NCBI RefSeq assembly: GCF_002607735.1
Contig: NZ_NBVR01000031.1
Location: forward strand, 590,262-654,261
Direction of reading: 5' to 3'
Length of the DNA: 64,000 bases
DNA from: Proteus alimentorum
GTDB lineage: Bacteria; Pseudomonadota; Gammaproteobacteria; Enterobacterales; Enterobacteriaceae
A program made the translations under genes and the position numbers. Positions 39,678-49,065 of the stretch are shown here, piece by piece. The notes under the pieces were generated by a model, which searched no databases, was not told where the DNA came from, and saw only the letters and a list, made by a program, of their open reading frames with translations. Numbering within the stretch: position 1 is the stretch's first letter; each line of letters starts with the position of its first letter.

Positions 39678-41090
39678 TTATTTTTCTATTACCATTTTTT
39701 GTTTACGTTTTTTAACGTACTGATAGCCAATTGCTAATGCAATAAACCATAATGGAGTCACACTTAATGCTTGGCGAGTATCATGCTCAAAAGCCAATAG
39801 CACCGTCATAAATGCAAAAAATGCAAGACATAGCCACGACATGATAATTCCCAAAGGCATTTTATAAATAGACTTCTCATGCAATTGTGGACGTTTTTTA
39901 CGATATGCCAAATAAGAGCATAAAATCATACTCCAAATAAACATAAATAATAATGCAGAGACTGTTGTTACCAAGGTAAATACGTGCATAACATCAGGAA
40001 TAAAGTAAATTAATATAATTCCACATGATAGACATAAGCTAGTAAATAACAGCCCATTGGCAGGCACTGCACGTTTAGATAATTGGCTAAACTGTTTTGG
40101 TGCTTCGCCTTCTTTAGATAAACCGAATAACATTCGGCTTGTAGAAAATATCCCACTATTTGCAGAAGATGCAGCAGCTGTTAATACCACGAAGTTGACT
40201 AAACTTGCGGCTGCAGGTATTCCTATCATAACGAATAACTCAACAAATGGACTTTTATCCGCCAAAATAGAGCGCCATGGCGTTACCGACATAATAATGG
40301 CTAATGCTAATACGTAAAAAGTAATAATACGGATAGGAATAGCATTGATAGCTTTCGGTAAGGATTTTTCTGGATTCCGAGTTTCAGCAGCGGCAGTGCC
40401 GACTAATTCAATCCCAACAAAAGCAAAAATAGCAATTTGGAATCCGGCAAAAAATCCACTTAACCCTTTAGGGAACATTCCCCCATCATTCCAAATATTC
40501 TCTAGTGCCGCAGTGTGCCCTGCTGGCGATTCAAATCCAATACTGATAAGAACAATACCAACAATAATTAAAGAGACAATTGCGGTTATTTTTATCATGG
40601 AGAACCAAAATTCCATTTCTCCGAAGAGTTTGACTGTCGCTAAATTTAAAATAAGCAATGTCAGCACACAAATAAAAGATGTGCCCCATTCAGGAAAATT
40701 AGGAGCCCAATAGCTAATATAAGACGTTATAGCGACGATATCGGCAATACCTGTAATGACCCAGCAAAACCAATATGTCCAACCCACAAAGAAGCCAGCC
40801 CACGGTCCTAATAAATCACCAGCAAAATCACTAAATGACTTATATTCTAAATTTGATAATAACAGCTCACCCATCGCTCTCATCACAAAGAACAAGACAA
40901 AGCCAATTATCATATAAACAAAAATAATTGATGGCCCGGCTAACGAAATGGTTTTCCCTGATCCCATAAATAGGCCAGTACCGATAGCACCACCAATAGC
41001 AATTAATTGAATATGACGATTTGTTAACCCGCGCTGTAGAGTGGCATTTTTCACTCTAACGGGAGGAGAAATTTCTGTTTGATCTTCCAT
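39678..41090 (-). CDS. cycA: D-serine/D-alanine/glycine transporter CycA
   Basis: 470 residues (E. coli CycA 470), 12 membrane segments. From LTNRHIQLIAIGGAIGTGLFMGSGKTI to GELLLSNLEYKSFSDFAGDLLGPW it matches E. coli CycA almost residue for residue, and the end KKRPQLHEKSIYKMPLG is CycA-specific. Proton symporter for D-Ser, D-Ala, Gly and the antibiotic D-cycloserine. Confidence 0.94.
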   Translation of the reverse strand: MEDQTEISPPVRVKNATLQRGLTNRHIQLIAIGGAIGTGLFMGSGKTISLAGPSIIFVYMIIGFVLFFVMRAMGELLLSNLEYKSFSDFAGDLLGPWAGFFVGWTYWFCWVITGIADIVAITSYISYWAPNFPEWGTSFICVLTLLILNLATVKLFGEMEFWFSMIKITAIVSLIIVGIVLISIGFESPAGHTAALENIWNDGGMFPKGLSGFFAGFQIAIFAFVGIELVGTAAAETRNPEKSLPKAINAIPIRIITFYVLALAIIMSVTPWRSILADKSPFVELFVMIGIPAAASLVNFVVLTAAASSANSGIFSTSRMLFGLSKEGEAPKQFSQLSKRAVPANGLLFTSLCLSCGIILIYFIPDVMHVFTLVTTVSALLFMFIWSMILCSYLAYRKKRPQLHEKSIYKMPLGIIMSWLCLAFFAFMTVLLAFEHDTRQALSVTPLWFIALAIGYQYVKKRKQKMVIEK

Positions 41091-41312
41091 ACAATACCTG
41101 AAGTGTTTTCATATTTTCGATGTTGTTTTCACCGCTATTTTATTTTTTGACGCGGTAATATGTTTGCGAAATTATTGTGACATAAATCTCAGTATAAGTA
41201 ATGAAAAGATCACTTTTAGTAAAATGAATGATGCTTTGATAACCAGATAAGATCCTTTTTTTAATTTACTCGGCGATATTTTATCCATTTAAAAAAAAAT
41301 CAAAATAAGCAC

Positions 41313-41341
41313 TTGACCATCGCATTTGAGAGGAGAATAAT
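41313..41341 (+). promoter_or_regulatory. Promoter of tRNA-Lys
   Basis: -35 TTGACC (41313-41318), 17-bp spacer, -10 AATAAT (41336-41341), tRNA 10 bp downstream. Confidence 0.7.
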
Positions 41342-41350
41342 CAGCGCATC

Positions 41351-41426
41351 GGGTTGTTAGCTCAGTCGGTAGAGCAGTTGACTCTTAATCAATTGGTCGG
41401 GAGTTCGAGCCTCCCACAACCCACCA
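41351..41426 (+). tRNA. tRNA-Lys, anticodon CTT (CUU)
   Basis: 76 nt including encoded CCA. Acceptor GGGTTGT / ACAACCC, D-arm AGCTCAGTCGGTAGAGC, anticodon stem GTTGA / TCAAT with loop CTCTTAA (anticodon CTT), T-arm GGGAGTTCGAGCCTCCC. Reads AAG. E. coli K-12 has only UUU-anticodon lysine tRNAs, so this is an additional isoacceptor. Confidence 0.96.
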
Positions 41427-41454
41427 AATTTACGCTGATAAATCAGACATTTAT

Positions 41455-41480
41455 GCCACTTAGCAATAAGTGGCTTTTTT
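41455..41480 (+). terminator. Terminator of tRNA-Lys
   Basis: GCCACT-TAGCAATA-AGTGGC followed by six T residues. Confidence 0.85.
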
Positions 41481-41664
41481 GTATCTGAAAGAAAGTGGCG
41501 ACAAAATGGCGCATTTATCTTAAGCTAAAAACTCAAGATAATACGGTAATGAAAGAAAATAGTATCGGCTTATATTTCATTCGATTTTTATAATCGATGA
41601 AATCAATCAAAACAAACAATTAGTCTAATTTAATTAGACAATCCAATACAAACCACCAGAAAAC

Positions 41665-42354
41665 CTATTTTATCTCTTTCTTATCTTTAAATTCCCCACC
41701 AAAATCATCGATCAAAACGTAGCTAATAGTATTTATTGTGCTATCCACTAGACTGATTTTGTGTTTTGAAAGTGGCGCTATCATAGGAATAAGAATGTTA
41801 GGATTATTTTCGCCAGATGCTGATTTAATGGTGACATAAAAAGGTGTTGGGTTTTCAATTGTTAACTGTTTATCTGATTTCGTAAAAATAAGAGCGCTAC
41901 TGACATCGGAAATCGCCATCATTAAATTATCAGGGCGATAGAATACTTTTACTTGTAATCTGACAACGACATTAATTAAACTTTCATCATATTTTTTGTT
42001 CGCTGGTTTAGGCATGATTTCATATAAATTAAGCCAGTAAAGCGTCTCTTTCTCTTTATCTGCATTGGTAAATTTATTAATCACTCGTGCTTGTTGTGAT
42101 TCACTCGGTTTTAATTGCAATACGGGCGGTAATGATAAAGCAGAAACATCCGTTATGGTTTCTGGGGTATTTTCAGGATTACCATCATCCACCCAAGTTT
42201 GAACCACCACAGGAAATTCACCATCATTTTTTATATTTAAGGATGCTTCTCTGTCTGAGTGATAAAGGATCACTCTTGACCCTTCTAATGCTAAATTCGC
42301 TTTAGCAATGAATGAAAAACACAGTAACAGAATAAAAATACTGATCTTTTTCAT
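41665..42354 (-). CDS. Fimbrial chaperone, second copy (PapD family)
   Basis: 229 residues. Signal peptide 1-19 (IAKA), then the PapD fold: EGSRVILYHSDREASLNIKN near the N-terminus holds the conserved Arg, and NRF/NKF-type motif ARVINKFTNADKEKETLYWLNLYEIMP ends the first domain. IFYRP-like KVFYRPDNLM links to domain 2. Periplasmic chaperone that donates its G1 strand to fimbrial subunits. Last gene of the five-gene operon, 2 bp after the adhesin gene. A second chaperone in the operon may serve the tip protein. Confidence 0.88.
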   Translation of the reverse strand: MKKISIFILLLCFSFIAKANLALEGSRVILYHSDREASLNIKNDGEFPVVVQTWVDDGNPENTPETITDVSALSLPPVLQLKPSESQQARVINKFTNADKEKETLYWLNLYEIMPKPANKKYDESLINVVVRLQVKVFYRPDNLMMAISDVSSALIFTKSDKQLTIENPTPFYVTIKSASGENNPNILIPMIAPLSKHKISLVDSTINTISYVLIDDFGGEFKDKKEIK

Positions 42355-42356
42355 AT

Positions 42357-43736
42357 TTATTGCACCTGTATAATCACTTGTAATGTCGCATTAAATTTAC
42401 CGGCGGTTATTTTTTCTCTCGGTAACGCTTCTAATGAGGCATATAATGTTTTAGATAAATCAGCAATACCATTATTATATGAGACTGAACTGGCATCATC
42501 ATAAATAGGATACCAGCCATAACCGTCACCTTGCCCTTCATTCGCTAATGTTGATAATAAGTTTAATGGCATACCTGATGGGCGATATATTCTTACACCA
42601 ACCCCTTTTGCCATATTTGAGTCAGTACCATAACCGTCTGTCACTAAATGGGTAATTGCGGCACCATTAGGTACTGTTAATCCTAATTCAATTGCTTTAT
42701 TAACATTTGTAGGCCTAGGTAAAAATCCCATTGCAGTTTGCCCTGCTCCAGTTCCGCTGGCAATATTACTCATACCATCGCTTGCAGGTGGTGCTAATTG
42801 ACAATAAAAATCAATAGTAATAGGTAAAGTCACTTTTTTGCCACTTGCTAACTCATTAATAGTGACCAATGGGAATGAAACATAAGGCGTAACATTTCGC
42901 ACAAAACAAGTGGACGCATTACGGATATAAATACGGCGAGACATATTAACAGCACCAGGCCAAGCATCGAAGAAGCCGCTGTAATTTGTCAAATGATCAG
43001 CCCCATCTTTCAATAAAGGGGAATATCCGGGACCTTGGAAAGCAATATAACCTGCAGGTTGGTTAATAAAATTAATTAATCCGCTAGCTGATTGTGCAGG
43101 AGGCATATCTGCTGTTTTTTCATAATTAATTTTGAAAAGTTCAACTTCCATATTGGAAAAATCTTTAGCTTTAACTAATATCCAACCTTTACTGTCTCTT
43201 TCTAAATTCGTCAATGGTCGAGATTTCCAGTAACGACTATAATACTCACCCGTAACGGTGTTTTTAATACGAATACCTAATCCTCTAGCAAGACTAATAT
43301 ATGTTTCTTGTAATCCTAATGCAGGATTAACTAATTTATTACCCCCATAAAGATAATCGCCGTTCGTTGAATAGAACTCTCTTAATTTTCCGTCCTCATC
43401 AGCACTACAGCGAAATAATATTTGGTCAGGATCATAACTTTCATAACCCGCTTCTATAAATGGAACAAATCCACTTGCTACTAATGATCCTAATGGCTGG
43501 AATTGGTTATTATTAACATTAATAACTTTAGGTGTTGTTCCCATTGAACCCGATGTATCTATAGAACCCGTCCACTTCTTTGCTGTACCTTTACCTGGCT
43601 CGGTATAAAGTACACTATTGGGATTCGTCGTCGTGGTTGTTATTTTATAACATGCTGCCGAAGCTAAAAAAGGAAATAGCATCAACGTCAATAAAATAGA
43701 GGACTGACACGAAAGTAAACAGTGATTTAATTTCAT
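42357..43736 (-). CDS. Fimbrial tip adhesin-like protein
   Basis: 459 residues if started at the ATG that overlaps the usher stop (ATGA); an ATG two codons upstream gives 461. Signal peptide about 1-27 (FLASAACYK). A large unique N-terminal part (about 30-270) is followed by a pilin-like C-terminal domain with a Cys pair (STCFVRN and DFYCQL) and a terminal beta strand KFNATLQVIIQVQ. Size and order (after the usher) suggest a two-domain adhesin at the fimbrial tip. The receptor is unknown and I do not recognise the lectin domain. Confidence 0.8.
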   Translation of the reverse strand: MKLNHCLLSCQSSILLTLMLFPFLASAACYKITTTTTNPNSVLYTEPGKGTAKKWTGSIDTSGSMGTTPKVINVNNNQFQPLGSLVASGFVPFIEAGYESYDPDQILFRCSADEDGKLREFYSTNGDYLYGGNKLVNPALGLQETYISLARGLGIRIKNTVTGEYYSRYWKSRPLTNLERDSKGWILVKAKDFSNMEVELFKINYEKTADMPPAQSASGLINFINQPAGYIAFQGPGYSPLLKDGADHLTNYSGFFDAWPGAVNMSRRIYIRNASTCFVRNVTPYVSFPLVTINELASGKKVTLPITIDFYCQLAPPASDGMSNIASGTGAGQTAMGFLPRPTNVNKAIELGLTVPNGAAITHLVTDGYGTDSNMAKGVGVRIYRPSGMPLNLLSTLANEGQGDGYGWYPIYDDASSVSYNNGIADLSKTLYASLEALPREKITAGKFNATLQVIIQVQ

Positions 43737-46261
43737 AAGCATTGACCTGATAATAAAATGAGTTTATCGGCTTCTTTTTCTTCTGGTATTGAGTAATCAA
43801 TTTGGCAACTATCTTCATCTTTACCAACAGTCAGTGTCCCTTTTTTATTTTCAACCCTGACATAAATCTGGTTACTTTGCCCTACCATGCCAACTATATG
43901 CCTATCTTTATCATAAACATTTTCACCTAATGCCAATCGGCTTTCAGGCTTAACTGAAATCAATACAGGATATCCGACTTGGGTTTTGAATACGATTTTG
44001 GTACTTGAACCTGAATACGGTGCTATTTGCTTGGTATTTTCCAATAGCTCAATATTATTATTTCTAATATTTTTCCCATCCAAACTAACATTGTTATATT
44101 GATAAGGGACGAGAGAAGGCACAAGAGCATAACCAAAAGGATCAATGCGTGCCCCCATGCCATTACTCACACTCGCACCACTTGCACCTTTGGCTTCCAC
44201 TAAAGCAAAAGAATCACTAATACGAGGCCCTAATGTTACCCCGCCACTATGTGCTACTAACGCACCTTGAATACCCACGCTGCCTTGAGTGTAATGCTTA
44301 CCATTAGAGATACTGCCTGATAACGTAGTAAAAGGAAGCTGTTTAATTAAATGTAAACCACTGCCTATCGCTCTACTTTGTGTGTCGTAATCTGCATTTA
44401 CACTATAAGAAAGTGTTTTATCTTCCCCTAAAAGTCCAGATAAATTCGTTTGGTAACTCGAGTCATCACTAGAATGACTAGAAGATAATGATAACATTGG
44501 TGAATAATCAGAGCGCCCTAATGGCATAGAAACAGATAACATCACCATATCTTCCGATATCGGATCAGTTGTTATTGGTGTAAAAGTATTATTTGCTGTC
44601 ATTTGCCCCGTTTTTTGGCGACTATAGGCGAGGCTATAAGCAATATCTTTATAGGTATTTGAATAACCAATTTGATACTGGGCATCGTGTCCTTTATTAC
44701 CATAATAGTTACTGATAGAACCTGAAATATAAAGTTGTCCCCACTTATCAAGAGACTGATTAACACTAAGCGTAAACTGGCTTTCTTGATTATAACTGCT
44801 GGAGTTCCATTCCATGTCATTGCTTGCACTTTTTCTCAAACCCAAGACATCATTATATTCGCGGAAATTCTCTGTTGAATATTTATAACCAGCAAGCGTA
44901 ATAACGGTATTAGTTGGACTAAAAGTACGGCTATAACTAACGCCTAATCGTCCACCTTGATAATTTTTACCACCCACTTCAGCATTTGAAAATGCCGAAT
45001 TAAAACCTATTGCCCCTAATTTTGTAGCAATAACAGAGCCGACAAATACTGCCTGATATTGATGTCCTACACGCACCCCTGTATTTAGCGTTACCGTATT
45101 ATTCACACCATATTGCAAAGCGATATCTGAAAAATAGCTATTTTCTGATCCAAAATTATTCACTTCACCCGCAGTAAAATTATATTTAAAGTGACCCGCC
45201 CTTACAGACTCAGGTAATGCAGTAAATGGCACTGTAAAAGAAGAAACCTTGCCATTACTTTCGTGAATTTCGACTAATAAATCCCCTTCATAACTGGTTG
45301 GATAAAGGTCATTTATTTCAAATTGCCCTGGTGATACCGTCGTTTGATAAATTTCAGTGCCGTTTTGTTTTATCACTACACGGGCGGTAGTCGTCGCAAT
45401 ACCACGAATAACAGGCGCATAGCCTTTTTGAGAATCAGGCAACATTCTTTCATCAGACATTAATTGAATACCTTTAAATGCCAAACTTGAAAATTGTGCA
45501 CCTGTTGTATAAATATCGCCGACAACTAACATAGACTTTAATGTTAGTAACGGTTTTTGTAGATAAGTTCTTATCCAGTTAAATTCACTATTACTTCCCG
45601 ATTTGGATGAATTATAAGAGTAAGACGCTTGTTGGCGAAATTGCCAAGTTCCCAGATTTACCCCCATATTGACACTACCAAAACCATAATCTGAAGTTTG
45701 TCCGTTCGATTTATTCTTATAGTAATTACCAGAATAATTGGTAAACAACATGGTATTGCCCACATCTAAATCGTCTTCATTCACATAGCCTTGTGGTCTT
45801 CGTTTTAATAAGATTTGAGGCACTGCAATCATTATTCTAAAATTAGAAGCATCAAACGAATCTACAATATTTTTATTAATTTGGTTTAATACTAAACATT
45901 GATTATTATCTTGATTGACCTCGTTATCCAGTAAGATCCCCATTTCTTCAATCTGTTGTTGATTAAAACATGGCGTCACTTTACCTTTATCATTTAATTG
46001 AAAACTCACTGTTTTTCTTTCAAAAAAACGATTATTAATGTAGATGTCAACATCATAATCACCAGGTTCCACATAATTACTATCATGAAGCTGATTAATG
46101 TTAATATTATTTTTGCTACCTAATAATAAAGAAGGATCAAATTCATAATCATCAGCAAATGCAGAAGGCATTGATTGAACAAATAGAGAAAGTGAGCCGA
46201 TCAAGAATACGACTTTTATTCTGTTATTTAATTGCGCTGTACTTTTTTCTATAAATTTCAT
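43733..46261 (-). CDS. Fimbrial outer-membrane usher (FimD/PapC family)
   Basis: 842 residues. Signal peptide (to AFADD), N-terminal periplasmic domain beginning YEFDPSLLLGSKN, 24-strand barrel with plug (TTARVVIKQNGTEIYQTTVSPGQFEINDLYPTSYEGDL in two blocks, VEI.ESNG) and C-terminal domains ending in the Cys pair EDSCQIDYSIPEE and SGQCL. Assembles and exports chaperone-subunit complexes. 17 bp after the chaperone gene and 4 bp overlap with the adhesin gene, so one operon. Confidence 0.93.
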   Translation of the reverse strand: MKFIEKSTAQLNNRIKVVFLIGSLSLFVQSMPSAFADDYEFDPSLLLGSKNNININQLHDSNYVEPGDYDVDIYINNRFFERKTVSFQLNDKGKVTPCFNQQQIEEMGILLDNEVNQDNNQCLVLNQINKNIVDSFDASNFRIMIAVPQILLKRRPQGYVNEDDLDVGNTMLFTNYSGNYYKNKSNGQTSDYGFGSVNMGVNLGTWQFRQQASYSYNSSKSGSNSEFNWIRTYLQKPLLTLKSMLVVGDIYTTGAQFSSLAFKGIQLMSDERMLPDSQKGYAPVIRGIATTTARVVIKQNGTEIYQTTVSPGQFEINDLYPTSYEGDLLVEIHESNGKVSSFTVPFTALPESVRAGHFKYNFTAGEVNNFGSENSYFSDIALQYGVNNTVTLNTGVRVGHQYQAVFVGSVIATKLGAIGFNSAFSNAEVGGKNYQGGRLGVSYSRTFSPTNTVITLAGYKYSTENFREYNDVLGLRKSASNDMEWNSSSYNQESQFTLSVNQSLDKWGQLYISGSISNYYGNKGHDAQYQIGYSNTYKDIAYSLAYSRQKTGQMTANNTFTPITTDPISEDMVMLSVSMPLGRSDYSPMLSLSSSHSSDDSSYQTNLSGLLGEDKTLSYSVNADYDTQSRAIGSGLHLIKQLPFTTLSGSISNGKHYTQGSVGIQGALVAHSGGVTLGPRISDSFALVEAKGASGASVSNGMGARIDPFGYALVPSLVPYQYNNVSLDGKNIRNNNIELLENTKQIAPYSGSSTKIVFKTQVGYPVLISVKPESRLALGENVYDKDRHIVGMVGQSNQIYVRVENKKGTLTVGKDEDSCQIDYSIPEEKEADKLILLSGQCL

Positions 46262-46277
46262 TTCAATGCCATTTTTA

Positions 46278-47003
46278 TTAATGAATTAAATCTGTCACGC
46301 TGTTTTGCCCACCTAGATCATTAAGGTATTTATAGGTTATTTTATCGGGTGAAAATGAAAGTTTTCCGCCATTTTCAGCGACTAATATTTCTGTTGATAA
46401 TGGAGAAATCATAGTTGATTTAAATATAAATTTTTGCCCCGAAGCATTAGTGGCCTCAAGTTGTGCAAATGACACAAAGAAGGGTGAGTCGTTTTTAATT
46501 TTTATACTGCCATTACTTTCTTTTGAGAATGATATTTGCTTCTCGATATTATTTAGCTGTGAGACAATCGCTGTTGGACGATAAAATATTTTTAATCGAT
46601 GATGTACAATAACCGTAAAGCTATTTCCTTCTTTTATATCTTTATTCAAATCTTTAGGTGGAATTTGCGCCACATTTAAATAGAAAATAGATTCTTTATC
46701 TTGTGGTAAACCGTCACCAGTATAAATTAAGCGAGCATCTCTCCCTGTTTTAGGATCGATACGAAAAACGGGGGGCTGAATAATAAAAGGCGCATCTGCA
46801 TTATCTGGGGTCGAATTAGGATTATTTTTATCTGCCCATATTTGCATAATGTAAGGAATTTCATCATTATTCATAAACTTTAAAACTTCAAAGCGTGAAT
46901 CTGATGAATAAACAATACGTGTTTTTAGCATGGTGACACTAGAATACGATGCTGTGCTATAACTTAAGAAAAATACGGCAATTAACATTATTATTTTTTT
47001 CAT
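46278..47003 (-). CDS. Fimbrial chaperone, first copy (PapD family)
   Basis: 241 residues with signal peptide 1-21. MLKTRIVYSSDSRFEVLKFMNNDEIPYIMQIWAD contains the conserved Arg and strand of domain 1; PQDKESIFYLNVAQIPP is the typical F1-G1 end (chaperone motif), and RLKIFYRPTAI leads into domain 2. Located between the major subunit and the usher, so the main chaperone of this system. Confidence 0.9.
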   Translation of the reverse strand: MKKIIMLIAVFFLSYSTASYSSVTMLKTRIVYSSDSRFEVLKFMNNDEIPYIMQIWADKNNPNSTPDNADAPFIIQPPVFRIDPKTGRDARLIYTGDGLPQDKESIFYLNVAQIPPKDLNKDIKEGNSFTVIVHHRLKIFYRPTAIVSQLNNIEKQISFSKESNGSIKIKNDSPFFVSFAQLEATNASGQKFIFKSTMISPLSTEILVAENGGKLSFSPDKITYKYLNDLGGQNSVTDLIH

Positions 47004-47066
47004 TACTTATCTTCCTCTTATATAAATAGAAAAATGTCTCCTTTATATAAAGGAGACATATAAGCG

Positions 47067-47597
47067 TTATTGATAAGAGATAGAGTACTGCACACTACCT
47101 TCTACTTTACCTGCCTTTGCAACATCATCTGCATAATAACGTACAGCATAATCATAAGATGCTGATTTTTCGTTTGCTTTTAACACTAAACCTTCGTTAC
47201 CTACACCTGTTAAATCAATTTTGGTGCCTGTTTTCGCAGGATCAATAATTTCTAAGCTAACATTGTTATTTGCGGCTGTATTACCAATACGACCTTCTGT
47301 TGTCATATTATTAGCAATAAAAATGGTTTTAATATTTGTATCTGTTGGTTTAGAACCTGTACAACCACTCACTGCGATAGTAAATGGTGTTTGTCCTGCC
47401 GTTTTACCTGCAGTGTCTAACGTTGTAACAGAAACAGTTGGTAATAAAACAACAGGAAGTGCCGAATTACCATTAACAGTTACAGTACAAGTTTCATCTG
47501 AAACTTCTCCTTGGAAACGAATGGTATTATCAGATGCAGCAAAAGCAGTAGAAGAAAAAACACCTGCCATAATAGTAGCAAGAAGTATTTTATTCAT
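47067..47597 (-). CDS. Major fimbrial subunit (type 1 pilin family)
   Basis: 176 residues. Signal peptide 1-20 (STAFA). N-terminal donor strand NTIRFQGEVSDETCTVTVNG with the first Cys, second Cys in VSGCTGSKP, and the C-terminal penultimate-tyrosine beta zipper GSVQYSISYQ. Forms the fimbrial rod by donor-strand exchange. First gene of the operon; its leader holds three copies of a 35-bp repeat. GGAGAG lies before the ATG. Confidence 0.93.
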   Translation of the reverse strand: MNKILLATIMAGVFSSTAFAASDNTIRFQGEVSDETCTVTVNGNSALPVVLLPTVSVTTLDTAGKTAGQTPFTIAVSGCTGSKPTDTNIKTIFIANNMTTEGRIGNTAANNNVSLEIIDPAKTGTKIDLTGVGNEGLVLKANEKSASYDYAVRYYADDVAKAGKVEGSVQYSISYQ

Positions 47598-47612
47598 AAT
47601 AAAACTCTCCGG

Positions 47613-47719
47613 TAATATATCAAAATAAGACTGACTTATTGTATTGTTAATATATCAAAATAAGACTAACTTATTGTATATGTAATATATCAAAATAAGA
47701 CTAGCCACTGTATTTGTAA
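47613..47719. repeat. Three tandem 35-bp repeats in the fimbrial operon leader
   Basis: Unit begins TAATATATCAAAATAAGACT; copies at 47613-47647, 47648-47682 and 47683-47716, plus the start of a fourth (TAATATA). Copies 1 and 2 differ at a few bases, copy 3 is degenerate in its second half. Each of the first two copies contains the palindrome AATAAG-ACTGA/ACTAA-CTTATT. The array lies 16 bp upstream of the pilin start codon, so it is in the leader or the promoter. Confidence 0.9.
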
Positions 47720-48312
47720 TATAGAAATGCTAACATGAAACAATGAGGGCTATTAATAACCTTATTGCATGTTTATTACGTACTAATATTTAAGTATGTA
47801 TGATTATCCGCTCACTTGCTCATACAATGCAACTACATTCATCGAGAATAAAGGTTAATACGTATATATTTTTCTATTTTAAGTATATTCTTATAGTCTA
47901 AATATGACCATTTCAAACTTTTGGAAAAAACTTATTAAGTTTATTAGGATTAATATTAAAAATAACATCATCTTACTTCAAATTGATATTTATCATTCTT
48001 AATAAAGTAAAGTAAAAAATTCATTAATTACCTTTAAATTTAAAAATGAAACCTTCACTACTTTTATTTTATTGTTGTGAAATGATTTATATCACTTTTT
48101 ATTTCAGTGAGGTTCAAATTAGATTAATCAATTAATTTTGAGTTAATTGATTAACTTTACTTATAACCAGCAAATTCATTACATTATGCTTAATATAACC
48201 ATAAATTATTTAATTTATATTTATTAACTTATCAATAAAGTATAAATTGGCAGTTTAAACAGTGTTATTTTTACTCGCTATTATATTTTTATATTACTAT
48301 TTATATGTTTCT
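47720..48312. other. AT-rich spacer upstream of the fimbrial operon
   Basis: 593 bp, strongly AT-rich with long A/T runs; must hold the fimbrial promoter. I looked for an invertible element (paired inverted repeats around a promoter, as in MR/P fimbriae) and did not see one. Confidence 0.5.
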
Positions 48313-48759
48313 TTAATCTAAACGTAACACATTCTCAAACTTGTTTAGTTTCGCATTACTTAAAATGATAGAAATAAAAAGTATGCTGTTTAGTTTTTTT
48401 AATGAAACCTCATAATATCCTACTGGGAGAAAAATAACGTTTCCTGCACGATATTGTGGATCATCTGGCTCTAAATCACCGCCAGTTGTATCTTCTCCTG
48501 CACCAATGAAAATTTCACCTGATGGACAGTTTATGTTTATTTTTATATCTGGATCTGCAATTTTGTCACATAGATTAATTGTGTAAAAACCATCATTACC
48601 TAAACCAATAAATGCAATATTGCCTTTGTTCATTTCATCTAACTCATCAGCTGGTATGCTCCACCAATCTGCTGTATCTGATTTTCTATGTTGGATCGCT
48701 TGTAAATCAAAAATGGCCAACGTTGCTGTATCAGTCATAAAAGAAAACGCGTTTAACAT
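48313..48759 (-). CDS. Hypothetical protein, possibly a DUF6386-like small protein
   Basis: 148 residues, no signal peptide. Starts MLNAFSFMTDTATLAIFDLQ with GGAG 8 bp before the ATG. SDTADWWSIP, GNIAFIGLGNDGFYTINL and an acidic loop GEDTTGGDLEPDDP are visible; beta-rich. It resembles a family of small orphan proteins often seen near toxin or type VI effector genes, but I cannot confirm this and no effector gene is next to it here. Function unknown. Confidence 0.65.
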   Translation of the reverse strand: MLNAFSFMTDTATLAIFDLQAIQHRKSDTADWWSIPADELDEMNKGNIAFIGLGNDGFYTINLCDKIADPDIKININCPSGEIFIGAGEDTTGGDLEPDDPQYRAGNVIFLPVGYYEVSLKKLNSILFISIILSNAKLNKFENVLRLD

Positions 48760-48898
48760 CTTAATGCTCCAAAAAACAGTTATGATCGTACTAAAATATT
48801 TTTCTTTCCTTTATATACCAGTTAATCATATAGGATTTTATCTATACAATTTGGTAAACCAATTACCTATACTAGAGCTATATTTTATGTACTCCTTA

Positions 48899-49021
48899 TA
48901 CTCGTCATCATTCAAGTTACAGCTAGGCGACAAGTAAATGAGTCACGAAAAGCATACATAAGTATGTGGCTAGTGCGAATGAGCGCAGGCAACAACGCTG
49001 TAACTTGAATGATGACGAGTA
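48899..49021. repeat. ERIC element (enterobacterial repetitive intergenic consensus)
   Basis: 123 bp with perfect 25-bp terminal inverted repeats (TACTCGTCATCATTCAAGTT and its complement at the right end) and the ERIC core AGCATACATAAGTATGTGGC TAGTGCGAATGAGCG. Palindromic; on transcription it would form a long hairpin before the downstream secreted-protein gene. Confidence 0.93.
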
Positions 49022-49065
49022 GCGCTGTAGCTTGAAATATGGCAAATATATACATGGACGGTCTT

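Noticed and set aside
41351..41664. att site of an island at the 3' end of tRNA-Lys
   Set aside because: No integrase next to it and no repeat of the tRNA 3' end was seen within the window.
47613..47719. CRISPR-like array
   Set aside because: The repeats are directly abutted without spacers and there are no cas genes.
47598..48312. Invertible promoter element for the fimbrial operon
   Set aside because: No pair of inverted repeats around a promoter-like segment was seen and no recombinase gene is adjacent; only direct repeats are present.
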